A stretch of 64,000 nt of DNA from M3007 sp044226205 (GTDB lineage Bacteria > Bacteroidota > Bacteroidia > Chitinophagales > Saprospiraceae): contig JBGAHL010000017.1 in the NCBI GenBank assembly GCA_044226205.1, positions 45,131-109,130 of the forward strand. The letters are read 5' to 3'. The notes below the pieces were generated by a model. That model was not told where the DNA came from, made no database searches, and saw only the letters and a list, made by a program, of their open reading frames with translations. The position numbers and the translations under genes are program-made. Shown here piece after piece: positions 25,410 to 33,397 of this stretch. Position 1 is the stretch's first letter. The number at the start of each line of letters is the position of its first letter.

Positions 25410-25614
25410 CGCCGACCTCCAGGTCGGCGCAGTTGAGGGCAGCAAATACCCGCGATTATCAGCCATTGCCGGAAGCGCTTTTGTCACACTATTGATCGTG
25501 GCGATTGCCAGCCATTGCTGGAAGCGTTGTTGTCACACCATCGATCTTGGCGTTGGCTATTAATCGCGGGGCGTTTCTGCTCTCAGCATCGCCGACCTGG
25601 AGGTCGGCGCTACA
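25405..25614. repeat. Palindromic element A with terminal inverted repeats
   Basis: A 210-base element with perfect 25-base ends, TGTAGCGCCGACCTCC... (25405-25429) and its reverse complement (25590-25614). Each end is itself a hairpin (CGCCGACCT with AGGTCGGCG). Next inside are GAGGGCAG...ATACCCGCGATTA on the left and TAATCGCGGGG...CTGCTCTC on the right, imperfectly inverted. The middle holds two diverged direct copies with CCATTGC(C/T)GGAAGCG and TTGTCACAC. No reading frame. It lies between the convergent ends of the TolC gene and porX. The start supplies the TolC stop codon; the porX stop is 1 base past its right end. Confidence 0.9.
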
Positions 25615-25615
25615 G

Positions 25616-27175
25616 CTACTTCGTCCGCATCCGAATCACCGGACAGATCATTTCTTCCAGTGAAATCCCGCCGTGCTGGAAGGTGTTTTTATAATAATTG
25701 TGATAATGATTATAGTTGTTGGGATAGAGGAAGAAAAAGTCCTCTTTGGCAAAGATGAAGGTTGAGCTCACGTTCGGGCGAGGCAGGCCGGCCTGTTTGG
25801 GTTCGCGAACGACCAGCACATCTTTGGGATCGAACTGGAGGTTGCGGCCCACTTTGTAGCGCAGGTTGGTCGTCGTTTCGCGGTCGCCGACCACCTTGGA
25901 AGGCGTTTGTACGCGGATCGTGCCGTGGTCGGTGGTTACAAACATTTGCACATCGCGGCCTTCGAGTCGTTGAAGGGCCGTCCAGAGCGGCGAGTGCAGG
26001 AACCACGAACGGGTGAGCGAGCGATAAGCGCGTTCGTCGCCCGCCAGTTCCTTGAGCACTTCCATTTCGGTTCGGGCGTGCGACAACATATCGATGAAGT
26101 TGTACACGACGACCGTGATGTCGTTGTTGAGGTAATTGAGGATGTTATCGTTGAGTTCCTTGCCGTGGTTGACGTTGGTGACTTTGATGTAATCCCATTT
26201 GATCGGTTTGCGGAAAGCGCGTTCGATCTGTTTGCCCAGAAAAAAGTCTTCGTTCAGGTTTTTGCCGCCCTCGTCGGTATCGTTTTTCCACTTGTCGGGG
26301 AAGTTGGCGGCAATGTCGTCGGGCATCATGCCGGCGAAAATGGCGTTGCGGCTGTACTGAGTGGCGGTGGGCAGAATGCTGTAGAAGTAATCCTCCTGTT
26401 CGGTGCGGAACAGGTCGTGCAGGATGGGTTCGATCACTTTCCACTGGTCGTAGCGCAGGTTGTCGAGCAGCACCACAATGGTCGGTGTGCCGTTGCCGAT
26501 ATGCGGGAAGATGCGTTTGCGCATCATGGAGTGCGACATGATCGGCCCGACTTCCTTGTTGCGGTCCACCCAGTCGAAGTAGTTTCTGACGACGAATTTG
26601 CTGAATTCGGTATTGGCCTGTTCCTTTTGTTGTGCCAAAATGCCGCCCACTTCGGCGTGATTGGCGTCGAGGCGAAGTTCCCAGTTGATGATGCGGCGAT
26701 AGGCGTCGACCCATTCTTCGTGGTTGAGGCCGCCGGTCACCTGCATGTAGATCTGGCGGAACTCCTGCTGGTAGTCCATGGTCGTCTTTTCCCGCACCAG
26801 CCTTTTGTTGTCGATGATCTTCTTGAGGGTCAGGAGGATCTGGTTGGGGTTGACGGGCTTGATGAGGTAATCGGAGATCTGGGAGCCGATGGCCTCTTCC
26901 ATGACGTGTTCCGCCTCGTTTTTGGTGATCATGACCACCGGCACATTGGCATTGCGTTCTTTCAGGCGCGGCAAAACTTCGAGGCCGGTAAGGCCGGGCA
27001 TGGATTCGTCCAGAAATACAACATCTATGTCGCCGGCAGCTTCGTCGTAGGATTCAAGCGCGTCGTGGCCGTTGCTGGCGGTAATAACTTCGTAACCTTT
27101 GGATTGAAGGAACATCAGGTGCGGTTTGAGCAAATCGATCTCGTCGTCGGCCCAGAGAATTTTGATTTTATCCAT
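25616..27175 (-). CDS. porX: PorX-like response regulator with PglZ domain (T9SS regulator)
   Basis: The 519-residue protein has an N-terminal receiver domain with acidic pocket D10-D11, phospho-acceptor D56 (VVFLDESMPG), T84 and K106 (YLIKPVNP). A helical linker follows, then a PglZ domain of the alkaline phosphatase superfamily (VVLLDNLRYDQW; YSILPTATQYSRNAIF; FIDMLSHAR; VTTDHG). This pairing is the signature of PorX, which with PorY/SigP controls T9SS genes and has phosphodiesterase activity on oligonucleotides in studied species. The sensor gene is not in the window. Its presence matches the several T9SS-tailed proteins here. Start ATG 27175. Confidence 0.95.
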   Translation of the reverse strand: MDKIKILWADDEIDLLKPHLMFLQSKGYEVITASNGHDALESYDEAAGDIDVVFLDESMPGLTGLEVLPRLKERNANVPVVMITKNEAEHVMEEAIGSQISDYLIKPVNPNQILLTLKKIIDNKRLVREKTTMDYQQEFRQIYMQVTGGLNHEEWVDAYRRIINWELRLDANHAEVGGILAQQKEQANTEFSKFVVRNYFDWVDRNKEVGPIMSHSMMRKRIFPHIGNGTPTIVVLLDNLRYDQWKVIEPILHDLFRTEQEDYFYSILPTATQYSRNAIFAGMMPDDIAANFPDKWKNDTDEGGKNLNEDFFLGKQIERAFRKPIKWDYIKVTNVNHGKELNDNILNYLNNDITVVVYNFIDMLSHARTEMEVLKELAGDERAYRSLTRSWFLHSPLWTALQRLEGRDVQMFVTTDHGTIRVQTPSKVVGDRETTTNLRYKVGRNLQFDPKDVLVVREPKQAGLPRPNVSSTFIFAKEDFFFLYPNNYNHYHNYYKNTFQHGGISLEEMICPVIRMRTK

Positions 27176-27376
27176 TGGGAATATTAATGCGGGATGTTAA
27201 AAAGGAGTAACGCCAAAGTACGGGCGAAGTTATGGGTTCTGTTAAAAAAACGCCCCGAAGCGAAAAGAACTGCTGCAAGGCGGCGGCGCCTGCCATTTTG
27301 TCGGCCTTTCCCGACTGGCATAATTCTCGCCTGAACGTCCCGCGAACACCCGCCACCCATCATCTTCTACTTTGTT

Positions 27377-28414
27377 ATGATTCATTTTCTCGCCAATGAA
27401 GGCGCTGCGGGTGAACCCCGTCCTGCTCATTCCTCCCTGCGCCCCCACTCCGACGGCCAGTTGCTCGATGCCTATTCGCAAACGGTGGTCAACGTCGCCG
27501 AACGGGTCAGCGGGGCAGTCGTACATTTAAAAGTGCAAAAAAAAGCGGCTGCCAACGACCGCCGCCAGGCGCCGCCCCGACAGGGCGGCCCAAACGAGGG
27601 CTCAGGTTCCGGCTTCGTCATCAGCACCGACGGCTTTGTCGTAACCAACAGCCACGTGATTAACGGCGCCGACCGCATAGAAGCCTCCTTGCCCGACGGG
27701 CGCAGCTTTGCCGCCCGAATCGTCGGCGACGACCCGGCAACCGACCTCGCCGTGGTGAAAATCGACGGCGACAACCTCGCCACAGTCGGTTTTGGCGCCA
27801 GCGACCGCCTGAAAGTCGGCCAAATCGCTATTGCCATCGGCAATCCTTACGGATTCCAGTATTCGGTCACAGCCGGGGTGGTCAGCGCCCTGGGCCGTAC
27901 GCTGCGCACCCAGACGGGCCGGCTCATCGACGATGTCATCCAGACCGATGCCGCACTGAACCCCGGCAACTCCGGCGGTCCGCTGGTCAACTCTTTTGGC
28001 GAAGTGATCGGGGTCAATACAGCCGTTATTTTGCCGGCGCAGGGTATTTGTTTTGCCGTGGCGTCGAACCTCGCCGAGTTCGTTGTGGGCAAACTCATCC
28101 TCGACGGGCGCGTGCGGCGGGGCTACCTCGGCATCGGCGCCCAAACCGTGCCTTTGCCGCCTAAATGGCTGAATGCCTTGCAGTTGCAAACGACGGGCGG
28201 TATTCAGGTGCAAAGCGTCGAGCCCGATGGTCCGGCGGGCAATTCAGACCTCCGCGCCGGCGACGTGATCGTTCAGTTTGAAGGTCGGCCGATCGATTCC
28301 ATCGATGCCCTGCACAAAGCCCTGGACGAGCGCACGATCGGAAAAACTGTCCGGATCTGGGTGATTCGCGACGGGGCCTTGAAAAGCCTGGACGTAACGC
28401 CCGGCGCCCTGTAG
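27377..28414 (+). CDS. S1C (HtrA/Deg-like) serine protease with PDZ domain
   Basis: The 345-residue protein has a trypsin-like core with H93 (VVTNSHVING), D123 (DDPATDLAVVKI) and S199 (LNPGNSGGPLV), followed by one PDZ domain (about 250-340: GYLGIGAQTV, RAGDVIVQFEGRPIDSIDAL). DegP-type proteases degrade or refold misfolded proteins. Unlike most, it has no clear signal peptide or membrane anchor; the N-terminus MIHFLANEG... is hydrophilic, so it may be cytoplasmic, or the true start may differ. The stop codon TAG (28412-28414) is formed by the first bases of palindromic element B. Confidence 0.9.
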   Translation: MIHFLANEGAAGEPRPAHSSLRPHSDGQLLDAYSQTVVNVAERVSGAVVHLKVQKKAAANDRRQAPPRQGGPNEGSGSGFVISTDGFVVTNSHVINGADRIEASLPDGRSFAARIVGDDPATDLAVVKIDGDNLATVGFGASDRLKVGQIAIAIGNPYGFQYSVTAGVVSALGRTLRTQTGRLIDDVIQTDAALNPGNSGGPLVNSFGEVIGVNTAVILPAQGICFAVASNLAEFVVGKLILDGRVRRGYLGIGAQTVPLPPKWLNALQLQTTGGIQVQSVEPDGPAGNSDLRAGDVIVQFEGRPIDSIDALHKALDERTIGKTVRIWVIRDGALKSLDVTPGAL

Positions 28415-28690
28415 CGCCGACCTCCAGGTCGGCGAGTATGAGGGCAGTAAATACCCGCGATTATGAGCCAAAGTTACGGTCAGCAGATAGAGATAGGTCA
28501 GGTTGCCAGCACTGGCTGATAATCCCTGTAGCGCCGACCTCCAGGTCGGCGAGTATGAGGGCAGTAGATACCCGCGATTAAGAGCCAAAGTTCCGGTCAG
28601 CAGATAGAGATAGGTCAGGTTACCAGCACTGGCTTTTAATCGCGGGGCGCTTCTTCTCTCAGCATCGCCGACCTGGAGGTCGGCGCTACA
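28410..28690. repeat. Palindromic element B with internal tandem duplication
   Basis: The same ends as the element at 25405 (TGTAGCGCCGACC... at 28410; reverse complement ending at 28690). The left end and about 90 bases of core are duplicated in tandem: 28411-28527 and 28528-28644, both 117 bases with few differences. The core (GAGCCAAAGTT(A/C)CGGTCAGC and GATAGAGATAGG) differs from the core of the first element. No reading frame is evident. The remainder to 28792 has no recognisable gene and should hold the promoter for the epimerase gene. Confidence 0.88.
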
Positions 28691-28792
28691 GGCCGCTACA
28701 ACCGTTCATCGACCCAAATCCCCCGTTCACCAGAAAATCGTTGCACCGGGCCGCAGCGCCTGCTACTTTCGTTTTCAAAAAAACGAAACAAC

Positions 28793-29719
28793 ATGCACAC
28801 AATACTCGGTATTAACGGCACCACTGGCCTTGGCCTTGCTGCCGCATTGAAAAGACAAAATATCCCCGTCAGAGGCGTTAGCCGCAGGCCGTTCAAAGGC
28901 GATTGGGAGCACCTCAGCGCTGATATTACCAACCTGGCCGATGTGATGCGGGTCGTGGATGGCTCCGAAGTTGTTTACCTGCTGGTAGGACTTGAATACG
29001 ACCTTACGGTGTGGCGCCGCGACTGGCCGGTGATCATGCAAAACGTGATCGAGGCTTGCCTGATGCACAAGGCCAAACTCGTTTTTCTGGACAATGTGTA
29101 CGCCTACGGCCTGGTCAAGGGCCCGATGACCGAAGAAACGCCCATGCGCCCCAACAGTGAAAAAGGCAAGGTGCGCAAACAAATTGCCGAGATGTTGATC
29201 GATGCTTTCCGGAACAGGGGCCTAACAGGTTGCATCGCCCGCTCGGCTGATTTCTATGGCCCCAATTGCGCCAACAGCGCGTTGAATTCCACCGTTTTTG
29301 AGCGCCTGGCGGCGGGTAAATCAGCGTACGTTATGGGACGTGCCGATAAAATCCATACGTACACTTACACCGAGGACATCGGTCCGGCCCTTGCCGTGCT
29401 GGGCGCCGATCCCCGCGCCGACGGGAAAATCTGGCATTTGCCGACCTCCGCCGAACGCTGGACCGGAAAGGACTGGGTGGACAAGGCGGCGGAAGGTTTC
29501 GGGGTAAAACCCAAATTCCAGACCACGCCGACCTATATGCTTCGACTGATCGGCCTGTTCAACAAACTGTTCCGCGAGTTGGTGGAAATGAATTACCAAT
29601 TTACCCACGACTATGATTTTTCTTCCGCCAAATTCGAACATACTTTTGGCATAAAGCCGACAACCAACGCGGCAGGTCTGGCCCGTACGGTGGCCTATTA
29701 TCAAGCAAAAAACAAGTAA
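28793..29719 (+). CDS. NAD(P)-dependent epimerase/dehydratase-like protein
   Basis: The 308-residue extended SDR protein has a Rossmann dinucleotide motif near the start (G6-x-x-G9-x-x-G12 in LGINGTTGLG), the ADITNLADV nucleotide-binding strand, and DNVYAYG in place of the usual YxxxK region, as in atypical extended SDRs. Many such proteins act on sugar nucleotides or as quinone or isoflavone reductase-like enzymes; the substrate is not clear. It is 7 bases from the DUF1572 gene, so the two are probably cotranscribed. Confidence 0.85.
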   Translation: MHTILGINGTTGLGLAAALKRQNIPVRGVSRRPFKGDWEHLSADITNLADVMRVVDGSEVVYLLVGLEYDLTVWRRDWPVIMQNVIEACLMHKAKLVFLDNVYAYGLVKGPMTEETPMRPNSEKGKVRKQIAEMLIDAFRNRGLTGCIARSADFYGPNCANSALNSTVFERLAAGKSAYVMGRADKIHTYTYTEDIGPALAVLGADPRADGKIWHLPTSAERWTGKDWVDKAAEGFGVKPKFQTTPTYMLRLIGLFNKLFRELVEMNYQFTHDYDFSSAKFEHTFGIKPTTNAAGLARTVAYYQAKNK

Positions 29720-29726
29720 AACGACC

Positions 29727-30290
29727 ATGTCCGAGTTCTCTCCCGCCCAAAACTATCTCGATACGACCCGCGCCCTTTTTCGCTACTACCGCGAACTGGG
29801 CGATAAAGCCCTGGCTCAGATCGGCGACGAACACATCCACTGGCAGCCCTCGCCGGAAAGCAACAGCGTGGCCATCGTGGTGAAACACATGAGCGGCAAC
29901 ATGCTGAGCCGTTTTACTAATTTCCTGACAGAAGACGGTGAAAAAACCTGGCGCGACCGCGATGCGGAATTTGAAAACGACTACGCCTCGAAAGCGGACT
30001 TACTGACAGCCTGGCAGTCGGGCTGGCAATGTTTTTTCAATGCACTCGACCCGCTGACGGAGGCCGATCTGGCCCGTATCGTTTACATCCGCAACCAGGG
30101 CCATACGGTGCTGGAAGCCCTGAACCGCCAGCTGGCGCACTACGCCTACCATACCGGCCAGATCGTGTTTTTGTGCAGGATGCTGGCAGGTGAAAACTGG
30201 CAGTCCTTGTCGATCCCGAAAGGAGGCTCTCAGGCATTCAATTCGGAGAAGTTTGCGCAGGAAAAAAGCCGGCAGTTTTTTGCCAAATGA
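29727..30290 (+). CDS. DUF1572 (DinB-superfamily) protein
   Basis: The 187-residue protein has the four-helix DinB-like layout with metal-type histidines: H54 in VAIVVKHMSGNM and a pair in LAHYAYHTGQIVFL (about H137 and H141). WQPSPESNSVAI and RNQGHTVLEALNRQ are typical of DUF1572 members. Related DinB-type proteins include thiol-dependent transferases; no substrate can be named. It follows the epimerase-like gene with a 7-base gap. Confidence 0.88.
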   Translation: MSEFSPAQNYLDTTRALFRYYRELGDKALAQIGDEHIHWQPSPESNSVAIVVKHMSGNMLSRFTNFLTEDGEKTWRDRDAEFENDYASKADLLTAWQSGWQCFFNALDPLTEADLARIVYIRNQGHTVLEALNRQLAHYAYHTGQIVFLCRMLAGENWQSLSIPKGGSQAFNSEKFAQEKSRQFFAK

Positions 30291-30299
30291 TTCAAAAAT

Positions 30300-30414
30300 A
30301 AAAGAGGCCGTCTCATAAGTCCTTTTGCTCAAAATCCCGCAAAATTTAATTTTAAATCGCGGCCAACTGACGGGGTGACTTCAAAGTCACCCCGTCAGTA
30401 ACACAGCCTCTTTT
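30300..30414. repeat. Small inverted-repeat element with internal hairpin
   Basis: The ends AAAAGAGGCCGT (30300-30311) and ACAGCCTCTTTT (30403-30414) are inverted copies with one mismatch (a G-T pair in RNA). Inside is a perfect 15-base-arm hairpin, CTGACGGGGTGACTT (30367-30381) with AAGTCACCCCGTCAG (30384-30398). The start (GAGGCCGTCTCATAAGT) resembles the ends of insertion sequences common in Bacteroidota, so this may be a MITE-like remnant; that is from memory. It sits between convergent gene ends and may act as a terminator. Confidence 0.6.
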
Positions 30415-30434
30415 GCATCCAGAAAGATCAAAAA

Positions 30435-31919
30435 TCAATCGAATTCTATCGTGTCGCCCGCTTTGAAGGTTTTTTTGTCATCTTCCTTCGGCAGGCTTTT
30501 TTCCTCCTGAACCGGCGGCTCTTCCACCGATCCGAACAGATCTGCCTGCTGTGCTTCGGCGGCGTGTTTGTCGGCGCGCGGCGCATGTCCGTCGGACTCC
30601 ACTTCCTTGATGCCGCTGAGGCCCTGGTCGCTCAGTTTGTTGCCCACGGCTTTCCAGCCTTTCACGTCCATAAAATCGCCTAGACTGATCTCTCCGCTCA
30701 TGGGTTTGCCCTTGATTTTGAGGGTGTAGCGGATGCGCGGATTTTCCTTAACGGAAGCGAAGAGCAGTTTCGATTTGTTGTGGTCGGTCAGGAAAGAATA
30801 GCGTTCGCGCAGTTTGTTGGTTTCGACGCGGAAACGTTTGACCATCGTCCAGCCCTTGTGGCCGTCGAAGTGGATGGCGTTGATGACCAGATCGGCGTGG
30901 AATTTGCCCAAATGAAGGATCTCCTTGGGCTCGAAGCGCTGGCTGGTATCGGGGTCGGTGACCTCGTAGGAGCCGTCGTTGTAGAGCAATAAAAGGGTGT
31001 CGCCAGTGTCGAATTCACCGAGCAGGCGCCCGCGTTCCTGGGTGTTGAGACGGCCCGTGATGTCGTCGAACCAGATTTTCTGGGCGCCGATGGTGCTTTT
31101 CCCTACCTCTTTTTGTTTGATCTGCTTGACCGGGTATTTGGTCAAAACGTTGCCCAGCGAGTCGCGGCCCTTGATGGCCAGTTCGCCGAAATCGTAGTCG
31201 AAAACCTTGATCTTGGCCGTGCTGCCCGGGCTGAGGGTCACGCTGACCACTTCGCTTTCGCCATTAGGGTTGGCAGTGAAATAGAGCAGTTTGGAGCCTT
31301 TGGCGTCGGAGCCGAGCTGGTATTCCTTGTCGCGCGTGATGGCGGTGACGTTGAAACGTTTGACGAAGTTTTTGCCCGTTTTGGCATCCACATAGGCGAG
31401 GTTGTAGGTTGTGCGTTCGTCGTTCTTTTTCCATACGGCGACATGGATAATGTCCTTTCCGACAAAGATTTTATCCTCGATGCGCACGACTTTCATCACG
31501 CCGTCGCGACGGAAAACGATAATGTCGTCGATATCCGAGCAATCCTGCACGAATTCGTCTTTTTTCAGGCCCGTACCGATGAATCCGTCGGCGCGGTTGA
31601 CGTACAGTTTGGCATTGTTGGCCACCACTTCCGTGGCGCGGATTTCGTCGAAGGTGATGATTTCCGTGCGGCGTTCGCGGCCTTTGGCATATTTGGAGAG
31701 CAGGTTTTCGAAGTAGGCAATGGCGTATTCGGTCAGGTGGGCGAGGTGGTGCCGGGTCTGTTCGAGTTCGGCATGGAGTTCGGCGATCTGTTCGTCGGCC
31801 TTGAAAGAGTTGAATTTGGAGATGCGTTTGATGCGGATCTCGGTGAGGCGGACGAGGTCGTCTTCGGTGATTTCGCGCAGGAGGCGGATTTTGGCCTCAC
31901 CCCCCGGCCCCCTCTCCAA
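30435..31919 (-). CDS. parC: Topoisomerase IV subunit A, C-terminal fragment (out of frame with 5' part)
   Basis: The 494-codon frame starts at a TTG inside the repeat and continues with the natural sequence at EAKIRLLREITEDDLVRL. It holds the helical end of the breakage-reunion domain (HHLAHLTEYAIAYFENLLSKY) and the C-terminal beta-pinwheel (YVNRADGFIGTGLKKDEF; DIDDIIVFRRDGVMKVV; KRFNVTAITRDKEYQLG), then a low-complexity acidic end closing with AGDTIEFD, as in Bacteroidota proteins. The codon phase differs from the 5' fragment, so the protein cannot be made as one chain without a frameshift. Translation could restart at the TTG, but the region lacks a clear ribosome-binding site. Confidence 0.85.
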   Translation of the reverse strand: MERGPGGEAKIRLLREITEDDLVRLTEIRIKRISKFNSFKADEQIAELHAELEQTRHHLAHLTEYAIAYFENLLSKYAKGRERRTEIITFDEIRATEVVANNAKLYVNRADGFIGTGLKKDEFVQDCSDIDDIIVFRRDGVMKVVRIEDKIFVGKDIIHVAVWKKNDERTTYNLAYVDAKTGKNFVKRFNVTAITRDKEYQLGSDAKGSKLLYFTANPNGESEVVSVTLSPGSTAKIKVFDYDFGELAIKGRDSLGNVLTKYPVKQIKQKEVGKSTIGAQKIWFDDITGRLNTQERGRLLGEFDTGDTLLLLYNDGSYEVTDPDTSQRFEPKEILHLGKFHADLVINAIHFDGHKGWTMVKRFRVETNKLRERYSFLTDHNKSKLLFASVKENPRIRYTLKIKGKPMSGEISLGDFMDVKGWKAVGNKLSDQGLSGIKEVESDGHAPRADKHAAEAQQADLFGSVEEPPVQEEKSLPKEDDKKTFKAGDTIEFD

Positions 31920-32019
31920 AGGAGAGGGGGAGGCGCCCCCTCTCCAAAGGAGAGGGGGAGGCGCCCTCTCTTGCGATTGCCTCCCCCTCTCCTTTGGAGA
32001 GGGGGCCGGGGGGTGAGGC
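31894..32019. repeat. G/C-rich palindromic repeat inserted in topoisomerase IV gene
   Basis: The 126-base segment starts GCCTCACCCCCCGGCCCC and ends with its reverse complement. Between are two direct copies of CCCCCTCTCCAAAGGAGAGG plus GGGAGGCG (from about 31909 and 31936), a short unrelated bridge, and an inverted copy. Read as protein it gives low-complexity P/S/G/E/R peptide with no relation to topoisomerase. Repeats of this composition are common between genes in this group. Here it lies inside an essential coding region, between GLRKYV and RLLREITED. Confidence 0.9.
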
Positions 32020-33231
32020 TGGCGTAATCACGTATTTTCTCAACCCCTCATCGATGGTGGAAAGCACGGCTTCCCAGGTTTCGCATTCTTCGATGTCGCG
32101 GTAAATGCGTTTTTCTATAAAAATCTTTTCCAGCGAAGCGAAATGCAGTTTTTCCTCCAGTTCTTTTTGCTGGATTTCGAGTTCCTGGCGGAGCAGGTCC
32201 TTGGTGTTTTCGGTGGAAATGCGCAGCAGTTCGTTCACATCGGTGAACACCGGCCGGTTGTCGACGATGATGCAGCAGTTGGGGGAAATCGAGACCTCGC
32301 AATCGGTGAATGCGTAGAGCGCGTCGATGGTCACGTCGGGGCTGACGCCGGGCTGGAGTTCGATCTCGATATCGACTTCGGCGGCGGTTTTATCCACCAC
32401 TTTTTTGATCTTGATCTGGCCTTTATCGTTGGCTTTGATGATGCTTTCGATCAGGTCGCTGACGTACACACCGTACGGTATTTCAGTGATTTGCAGCGTT
32501 TTTTTGTCAATTTCGCGAATACGGGCGCGCACCCGCACCTTGCCGCCGCGTGCGCCGCCGTTGTAGTCGCGCACGTCGATCATGCCACCCGTAGGGAAGT
32601 CGGGATAAAGATCGGGTTTGCGGCCTTTCAGCGCGGCGATGCTGGCCTTGATGAGTTCAATGAAATTGTGCGGCAGGATTTTGGTGCTGAGGCCCACTGC
32701 GATGCCCTCGACGCCCTGGGCAAGCACGAGTGGAAATTTCATGGGCAGGGTAACCGGCTCGCGTTTCCGGCCGTCGTACGAGAGCTGCCACACGGTGGTG
32801 TCGTGGTTGAACGCCACGTCGAGGGCAAATTTGGTGAGACGCGCCTCGATATAACGCGGCGCGGCCGCGTCGTCGCCTGTGCGGTAGTCGCCCCAGTTGC
32901 CCTGGCAGTCGATCATGAGGTCTTTTTGCCCCATGTTGACCATGGCCTCCCCGATGGCTGCGTCGCCGTGGGGGTGGTATTGCATGGTTTGGCCGATGAG
33001 GTTGGCGACTTTGTGGTAGCGCCCGTCGTGTTGCTCGAACATGGCGTGCAGGATGCGGCGCTGTACGGGTTTTAGCCCGTCCTCCACGGCCGGCACGGCG
33101 CGTTCGAGGATGACGTAGGAGGCGTAGTCGAGGAAATAATTCTGGTACATCCCCGAGAGGGTGATGACCTGATCTTCCCCGTTCAGGGAGGTGGTAGGCG
33201 GTACAGTGGTGTCTTTTTTTGCGCGGGCCAT
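31897..33231 (-). CDS. parC: Topoisomerase IV subunit A, N-terminal fragment (frame broken by repeat)
   Basis: The 444-codon frame starts at ATG 33231 (MARAKKDTTVPP) and carries the breakage-reunion domain: LERAVPAVEDGLKPVQRRIL (about 42-61), QYHPHGDAAIGEA, the catalytic Tyr 127 in AAPRYIEARL, and the tower/coil up to TWEAVLSTIDEGLRKYV. It then runs into the palindromic repeat and stops at 31897-31899. The next part of the protein continues in another phase (see 30435-31919). Topoisomerase IV unlinks replicated chromosomes and is essential, so either the cell copes with two chains, or there is a one-base assembly error in a long C or G run, or another copy exists. Confidence 0.9.
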   Translation of the reverse strand: MARAKKDTTVPPTTSLNGEDQVITLSGMYQNYFLDYASYVILERAVPAVEDGLKPVQRRILHAMFEQHDGRYHKVANLIGQTMQYHPHGDAAIGEAMVNMGQKDLMIDCQGNWGDYRTGDDAAAPRYIEARLTKFALDVAFNHDTTVWQLSYDGRKREPVTLPMKFPLVLAQGVEGIAVGLSTKILPHNFIELIKASIAALKGRKPDLYPDFPTGGMIDVRDYNGGARGGKVRVRARIREIDKKTLQITEIPYGVYVSDLIESIIKANDKGQIKIKKVVDKTAAEVDIEIELQPGVSPDVTIDALYAFTDCEVSISPNCCIIVDNRPVFTDVNELLRISTENTKDLLRQELEIQQKELEEKLHFASLEKIFIEKRIYRDIEECETWEAVLSTIDEGLRKYVITPASPPGPLSKGEGEAIAREGASPSPLERGRLPLSFGEGAGG

Positions 33232-33313
33232 TCTTAAAGTTAGATGGGTGAATGGGCGAGGGAACTGGCAAAAGTAGGGAAAAGGGGAATTAAAAATAAA
33301 ACTTTTTGTGTTT

Positions 33314-33393
33314 TATTTCCCTGCGCTGCTGGACTTAACCCTTATAGGGTTTCGAAACCCTATAAGGGTTAAGTCCAGCAGTGCAGGGAAATA
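33314..33393. repeat. 80-base palindrome (REP-like) beside RAYT gene
   Basis: The two 40-base halves (33314-33353, 33354-33393) are reverse complements with a single mismatch. The central 36 bases (33336-33371: TAACCCTTATAGGGTTTC and its complement) also occur near ftsK at 34233-34295. The outer 22 bases per side (TATTTCCCTGCG...) do not recur there. It lies between the topoisomerase start and the transposase stop (33398), so it directly follows the transposase gene. Confidence 0.92.
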
Positions 33394-33397
33394 AGGG

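Noticed and set aside
25907..27187. A 426-codon plus-strand frame opposite porX
   Set aside because: The minus-strand reading has complete receiver and PglZ domains; the plus-strand frame is its shadow.
28410..28690. Possible CRISPR-like repeats in the palindromic element
   Set aside because: Only two direct copies of 117 bases with no regular spacers and no cas genes; the structure is a tandem duplication within a palindromic element.
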